Origin: Candidatus Endomicrobium procryptotermitis
GTDB taxonomy: Bacteria; Elusimicrobiota; Endomicrobiia; Endomicrobiales; Endomicrobiaceae
Assembly: GCA_031279415.1 (NCBI GenBank)
Contig: JAITIP010000038.1
Span: 1 to 64,000, forward strand
DNA length: 64,000 nt
Reading direction: 5' to 3'
Shown here in pieces: positions 61,016-64,000 of the stretch. Position 1 is the first letter of the stretch, and each line of letters begins with the position of its first letter. Below the pieces are notes generated by a model, which worked only from the letters and a program-made list of their open reading frames with translations, did no database searches and was not told the origin of the DNA. A program made the translations under genes and the position numbers.

Positions 61016-62745
61016 AATTTCTGCATTTTGTTAAGTTTTTTATATATTCCATTTTCAATTTTTATGAGTTCTTCATGCGTTCCGCTTCCTGCGATGTGCC
61101 CTTTATCCATAACTATTATCTTGTCGGCATTTTTTATGGTAGCGAGCCTATGCGCAATCAGAATTACCGTTCTGTTTTCCATAAGATTTTCTATGGCTTG
61201 ACGAACAAGCTGTTCCGATTCCGAATCCAAAGCGCTGGTCGCTTCGTCAAGCAAAAGTATAGGTGGATTTTTAAGTATTGCTCTGGCTATTGAAATCCTT
61301 TGTTTTTCCCCGCCGGAAATTTTCATTCCTCTTTCTCCAACAAGAGTGTCGTATCCCCTCGGAAGTTTTGAAATAAAGTCATGAGCATTTGCATTTTTTG
61401 CCGCTTTTACTATATCTTCCATAGAAGCGTCAAAATGTCCATAAGCGATATTATATTTTATGGTATCGTCAAAAAGCATTACGTCCTGACTTACTATACC
61501 TATCTGTTTCCTCAGCGATTGCAGCGCGGCATTTTTAATATCAATGCCATCTATAAAAATTGTTCCACCGCATGGGTCGTAAAATCTCATGAGAAGATTT
61601 GCTATTGTAGTTTTTCCAGAACCAGAATATCCAACAAAGGCGACAGTTTGACCATTCTTAATTTCAATATTAAATTTTTTAAGAACGAGTTTATCCGGAA
61701 TATATCCAAAATCCACGTCTTTATAAATTATGGATCTCTTAAACGGCGGAACAACGACTGCATTTTCCGTATCTTTTATTGAAGGCTTCTTATCAAGAAT
61801 TTCAAATACTCTTTCGGCTCCGGCAAGTCCGCTTTGCAGCTGATTATTGACGATGGAAAAACTTCTGACTGGCTTATACATTTTTGTGACTGCGTAGAAA
61901 AAAACCAGAAAATCGCCCGGTGTCCACACTCCATTGATTACGTCCCTTCCCCCAAAAAATAAAATTAATCCGGCTGCAAAAGCGCCTATAACTTCTATCA
62001 TAGGAGCAAGCCGCGCATCAATTCTTATCATATTTAAAGCTATATCATAGAACCTTTTATTGTCTTCTTTGAATTTTTGTATTTCATATCTTTCGCTGCA
62101 GAAAGCTCTTATTGCCGAAAAACCGCTAAGCATTTGTGAAAGAGAAGAATAAATCTCAGCCATTTGAGACTGTCCTTCCGACGCGGCTTTTTTCATTCTT
62201 CTTGAAAGCACAATAAGAGGAAAGGATATAATGGGAAGAATCAGTAGAACTACAGCGGCAAATCTCCAGTTTAAATAAAAAATATATATTCCAACTCCTA
62301 TAAAAATAAGAAATTCTCTGGTAACAGTCGCAGGAACTTTGACTATAGCATTTTGTACCAAGCCCAAATCGTTTGTAATGCGCGACATTATTTTGGCTGA
62401 AGAGTTTTCCACATAAAAACTATGCGATAAAGATATAAGCTTGCCGTGAAGTTCCTTTCTCATATCCCTTATGACGTTCTCTCCAATATAGTTGAGCAGA
62501 TAACTTCTTCCGTAATCTGAAATTCCCAAAACCACATAAACCGCCGGAAAAATCAGCGCCGCTCTTAAAAGCATTTCTGCGCTGTCGTTTCTCAAAAATA
62601 TTTTATTTATGAAATTATTTAAAACGGTAAGAACATAAATATCCATTACGGCATATACTATCATAAATAATATGGCGGCAATAAAGCGCGGTATGTAAGG
62701 TTTTAAGTATTTCCATAATCTTTTTATTTCGATTTTCTTTTTCAT
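61012..62745 (-). CDS. msbA: MsbA-like ABC exporter, first copy
   Basis: 577 aa from the ATG at 62745 (GAGAG upstream). Same layout as the next gene: membrane part with NSSAKIMSRITNDLGLVQNA, then Walker A VGYSGSGKTTIAN, GIVSQDVMLFD, signature KISGGEKQRISIARAILKNP, Walker B ILLLDEATSALD, H-loop IAHRLATIKNADK. All catalytic parts are intact in both copies. It follows lpxB closely, which supports a lipid A export role. Confidence 0.88.
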   Translation of the reverse strand: MKKKIEIKRLWKYLKPYIPRFIAAILFMIVYAVMDIYVLTVLNNFINKIFLRNDSAEMLLRAALIFPAVYVVLGISDYGRSYLLNYIGENVIRDMRKELHGKLISLSHSFYVENSSAKIMSRITNDLGLVQNAIVKVPATVTREFLIFIGVGIYIFYLNWRFAAVVLLILPIISFPLIVLSRRMKKAASEGQSQMAEIYSSLSQMLSGFSAIRAFCSERYEIQKFKEDNKRFYDIALNMIRIDARLAPMIEVIGAFAAGLILFFGGRDVINGVWTPGDFLVFFYAVTKMYKPVRSFSIVNNQLQSGLAGAERVFEILDKKPSIKDTENAVVVPPFKRSIIYKDVDFGYIPDKLVLKKFNIEIKNGQTVAFVGYSGSGKTTIANLLMRFYDPCGGTIFIDGIDIKNAALQSLRKQIGIVSQDVMLFDDTIKYNIAYGHFDASMEDIVKAAKNANAHDFISKLPRGYDTLVGERGMKISGGEKQRISIARAILKNPPILLLDEATSALDSESEQLVRQAIENLMENRTVILIAHRLATIKNADKIIVMDKGHIAGSGTHEELIKIENGIYKKLNKMQKL

Positions 62746-62754
62746 CAAAACTCT

Positions 62755-63828
62755 CTAATCATTTAAAATTATCTCTGCGGCTCTTTTGCTTACTCCTGGC
62801 TTTCCAAGCATTTTTCTGATTTCTAAAAGTTCATTTGATTTTGAAAGATAATTTTCAGGCTTAAGCTGATGTATAACCTCAGAAGCTATTTTATCAGGTT
62901 TTGCGTCAAATTGTATAAACTCGGGTACAATCTGCCTGTTGGCAAGTATATTTGCCAAAGTTATGTATTTTACCGTTGCAATCATGCGTATGAGGAAATA
63001 ATTGAAATACGAAAGTTTATACATCACTGCCATAGGTATTCCCGAAAGAGCATTTTCAAGGCTTACTGTCCCGGAAGGACATATCGCAAAATTTATCCGC
63101 TTTCTCTTTTCAAAATCATTGTCTATTTCAAGTTTTATATAGTCTGGCAGAGAACTTTTAATATTTTTATTTATGTTAAACAAAATAAATTCCGCGCCGA
63201 TTCCTTTTCTAAGTATTTCTGCTGTCTCAAGTATTATCGGCATATGTCTTTGTATAACACTTTTTCTGCTTCCGGGAAACAAGCCTATGATAGGTGGTTT
63301 CGATATGTCAAAATTTGTTTTTTGTGGTACCATATCTATAAGAGGATTGCCTACAAAAACCGAATCAACACCTGCATCTTTATAAAGTTTTTCTTCAAAA
63401 GGCAGTATTACAAGCATTTTTTTTACAACAGCCGCAAGTTTTTTTATTCTTCCACTTCTGGATGCCCACACCTGGGGACTTATATAATAATAAACAGGTA
63501 TATTAAATTTTTTAGCGGCTTTTGCAGCATGAATGTGAAACCCGTAATAATCAGTTAAAATGACTTTATCCGGCTTTTCCCGAAGAAAATATTGCTCGAT
63601 TTTTTCAAGTGTTTTCTTTAGAAAAAAAATTTGTTTTACAGGAAAAAAACCGAAAGCGTTTATGTTTACTATATCTTCAATAAAATTGTCTGAAACGGAT
63701 TTTAAATTGTCTCCTCCAACAGCAGTTATAAAACAGGAAGGATTAAGACCTTTTATTTCGCGCACAAGATTAGACGCATGAATTTCGCCGGACAAATCTC
63801 CCGCTGATATAAAAATTTTATAACTCAT
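62755..63828 (-). CDS. lpxB: Lipid-A-disaccharide synthase LpxB
   Basis: 357 aa from the ATG at 63828 with GGAG 7 nt upstream. Joins lipid X to UDP-2,3-diacylglucosamine to make the tetraacyl disaccharide of lipid A. GT-B fold: KIFISAGDLSGEIHASNLVR, TAVGGDNLKSV, VILTDYYGFHIHAAKAAKKF, YYISPQVWASRSGRIKKLA, VGNPLIDMV, LFPGSRKSVIQRHMPI and CPSGTVSLENALSGIPMAV. Complete. Presence of lipid A genes confirms an LPS-bearing outer membrane. Confidence 0.95.
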   Translation of the reverse strand: MSYKIFISAGDLSGEIHASNLVREIKGLNPSCFITAVGGDNLKSVSDNFIEDIVNINAFGFFPVKQIFFLKKTLEKIEQYFLREKPDKVILTDYYGFHIHAAKAAKKFNIPVYYYISPQVWASRSGRIKKLAAVVKKMLVILPFEEKLYKDAGVDSVFVGNPLIDMVPQKTNFDISKPPIIGLFPGSRKSVIQRHMPIILETAEILRKGIGAEFILFNINKNIKSSLPDYIKLEIDNDFEKRKRINFAICPSGTVSLENALSGIPMAVMYKLSYFNYFLIRMIATVKYITLANILANRQIVPEFIQFDAKPDKIASEVIHQLKPENYLSKSNELLEIRKMLGKPGVSKRAAEIILND

Positions 63829-63842
63829 CAAATCTCCAAAAT

Positions 63843-64000
63843 TTAATTTGCGGCAGAATTAAAACGCACAAGTTTTTTCCAATCTATACTGCCTTTATCA
63901 TCACAGTATTCATTTGCAAATTCTTTAGTAAACTTGTTAATAACTTGGGAATATGCCTTTATAAAATCATCATTTCTTTCTTTTGCCTTACTTCCGAGCG
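63843..64000 (-). CDS. Partial ORF upstream of lpxB, 5' end outside window
   Basis: Open from the window edge to a TAA at 63843-63845, 15 bp before the lpxB start. The visible 51 codons read GSKAKERNDDFIKAYSQVIN, then FANEYCDDKGSIDWKKLVRF and end NSAAN. Helical and charged, no family recognised from this fragment. Confidence 0.5.
   Translation of the reverse strand, partial: LGSKAKERNDDFIKAYSQVINKFTKEFANEYCDDKGSIDWKKLVRFNSAAN

Overview
The window looks like about 64 kb of a low-GC, Gram-negative bacterial chromosome. The left part (1 to about 19.2 kb) carries the late-gene and replication part of a tailed-phage genome, probably a podovirus-type prophage. The right part is ordinary chromosome: lipid A and LPS transport and assembly (lptF, lptG, lpxB, two MsbA-like exporters), a nucleotide-sugar and glycan cluster, a small type IV pilus cluster, and housekeeping genes (purH, recX, ligA, nusB, coaD, recG, rpmB, relA/spoT). 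A very large SprA-like outer-membrane protein and a PorV-like barrel protein outside an obvious Bacteroidota context suggest Elusimicrobiota, perhaps an Endomicrobium relative. That placement is inference from gene content and style; no rRNA or tRNA gene was recognised.

Phage region. Genes read right to left: small hypotheticals and a YopX-like protein, a D5-type helicase/primase, a 1-kb repeat-rich gap, then terminase small and large subunits, a small ORF, portal, scaffold, major capsid protein, two small head proteins, a tail adaptor, a DNA-stabilisation/tail protein, a protein with an S74 chaperone domain, a coiled-coil protein, and a very large internal virion protein cut by the window start. 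One membrane/coiled-coil gene (2083-2919) lies on the opposite strand, like a moron. The gaps between these genes, and one coding sequence, are filled with GC-rich mini-hairpins of the form NNNN-GCWA-NNNN spaced 16 nt apart. Their 4-bp stems vary in a compensatory way. This is the most unusual signal in the window.

Middle region (19-33 kb). The sprA-like gene is divergent from lptF-lptG. Next come a small secreted protein and a small membrane-protein gene whose last codons were replaced by an IS3-family (IS407-like) insertion, a candidate structured RNA with a terminator, a HicA-like toxin with a 343-aa upstream partner, a decayed IS1595-family transposase with a lysine-rich small ORF overlapping its end, and a secreted low-complexity protein.

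Right region (33-64 kb). Nearly all genes are on the minus strand in tight runs: purH; recX with a DUF362 ferredoxin-like protein; an RluA-like enzyme; nusB-terminator-ligA; a glycan cluster (GT4, UXS, UGD, flavoprotein, WecA/MraY-like, GT2) that makes UDP-glucuronate and UDP-xylose; a flippase-like membrane protein flanked by two decayed defence-gene fragments; an O-antigen ligase/polymerase; pilD, pilin and pilT; coaD, recG; and an lpxB-ABC-ABC-porV-like-relA run with ATGA/TAATG overlaps. rpmB and an orphan membrane sensor-like gene are on the plus strand.
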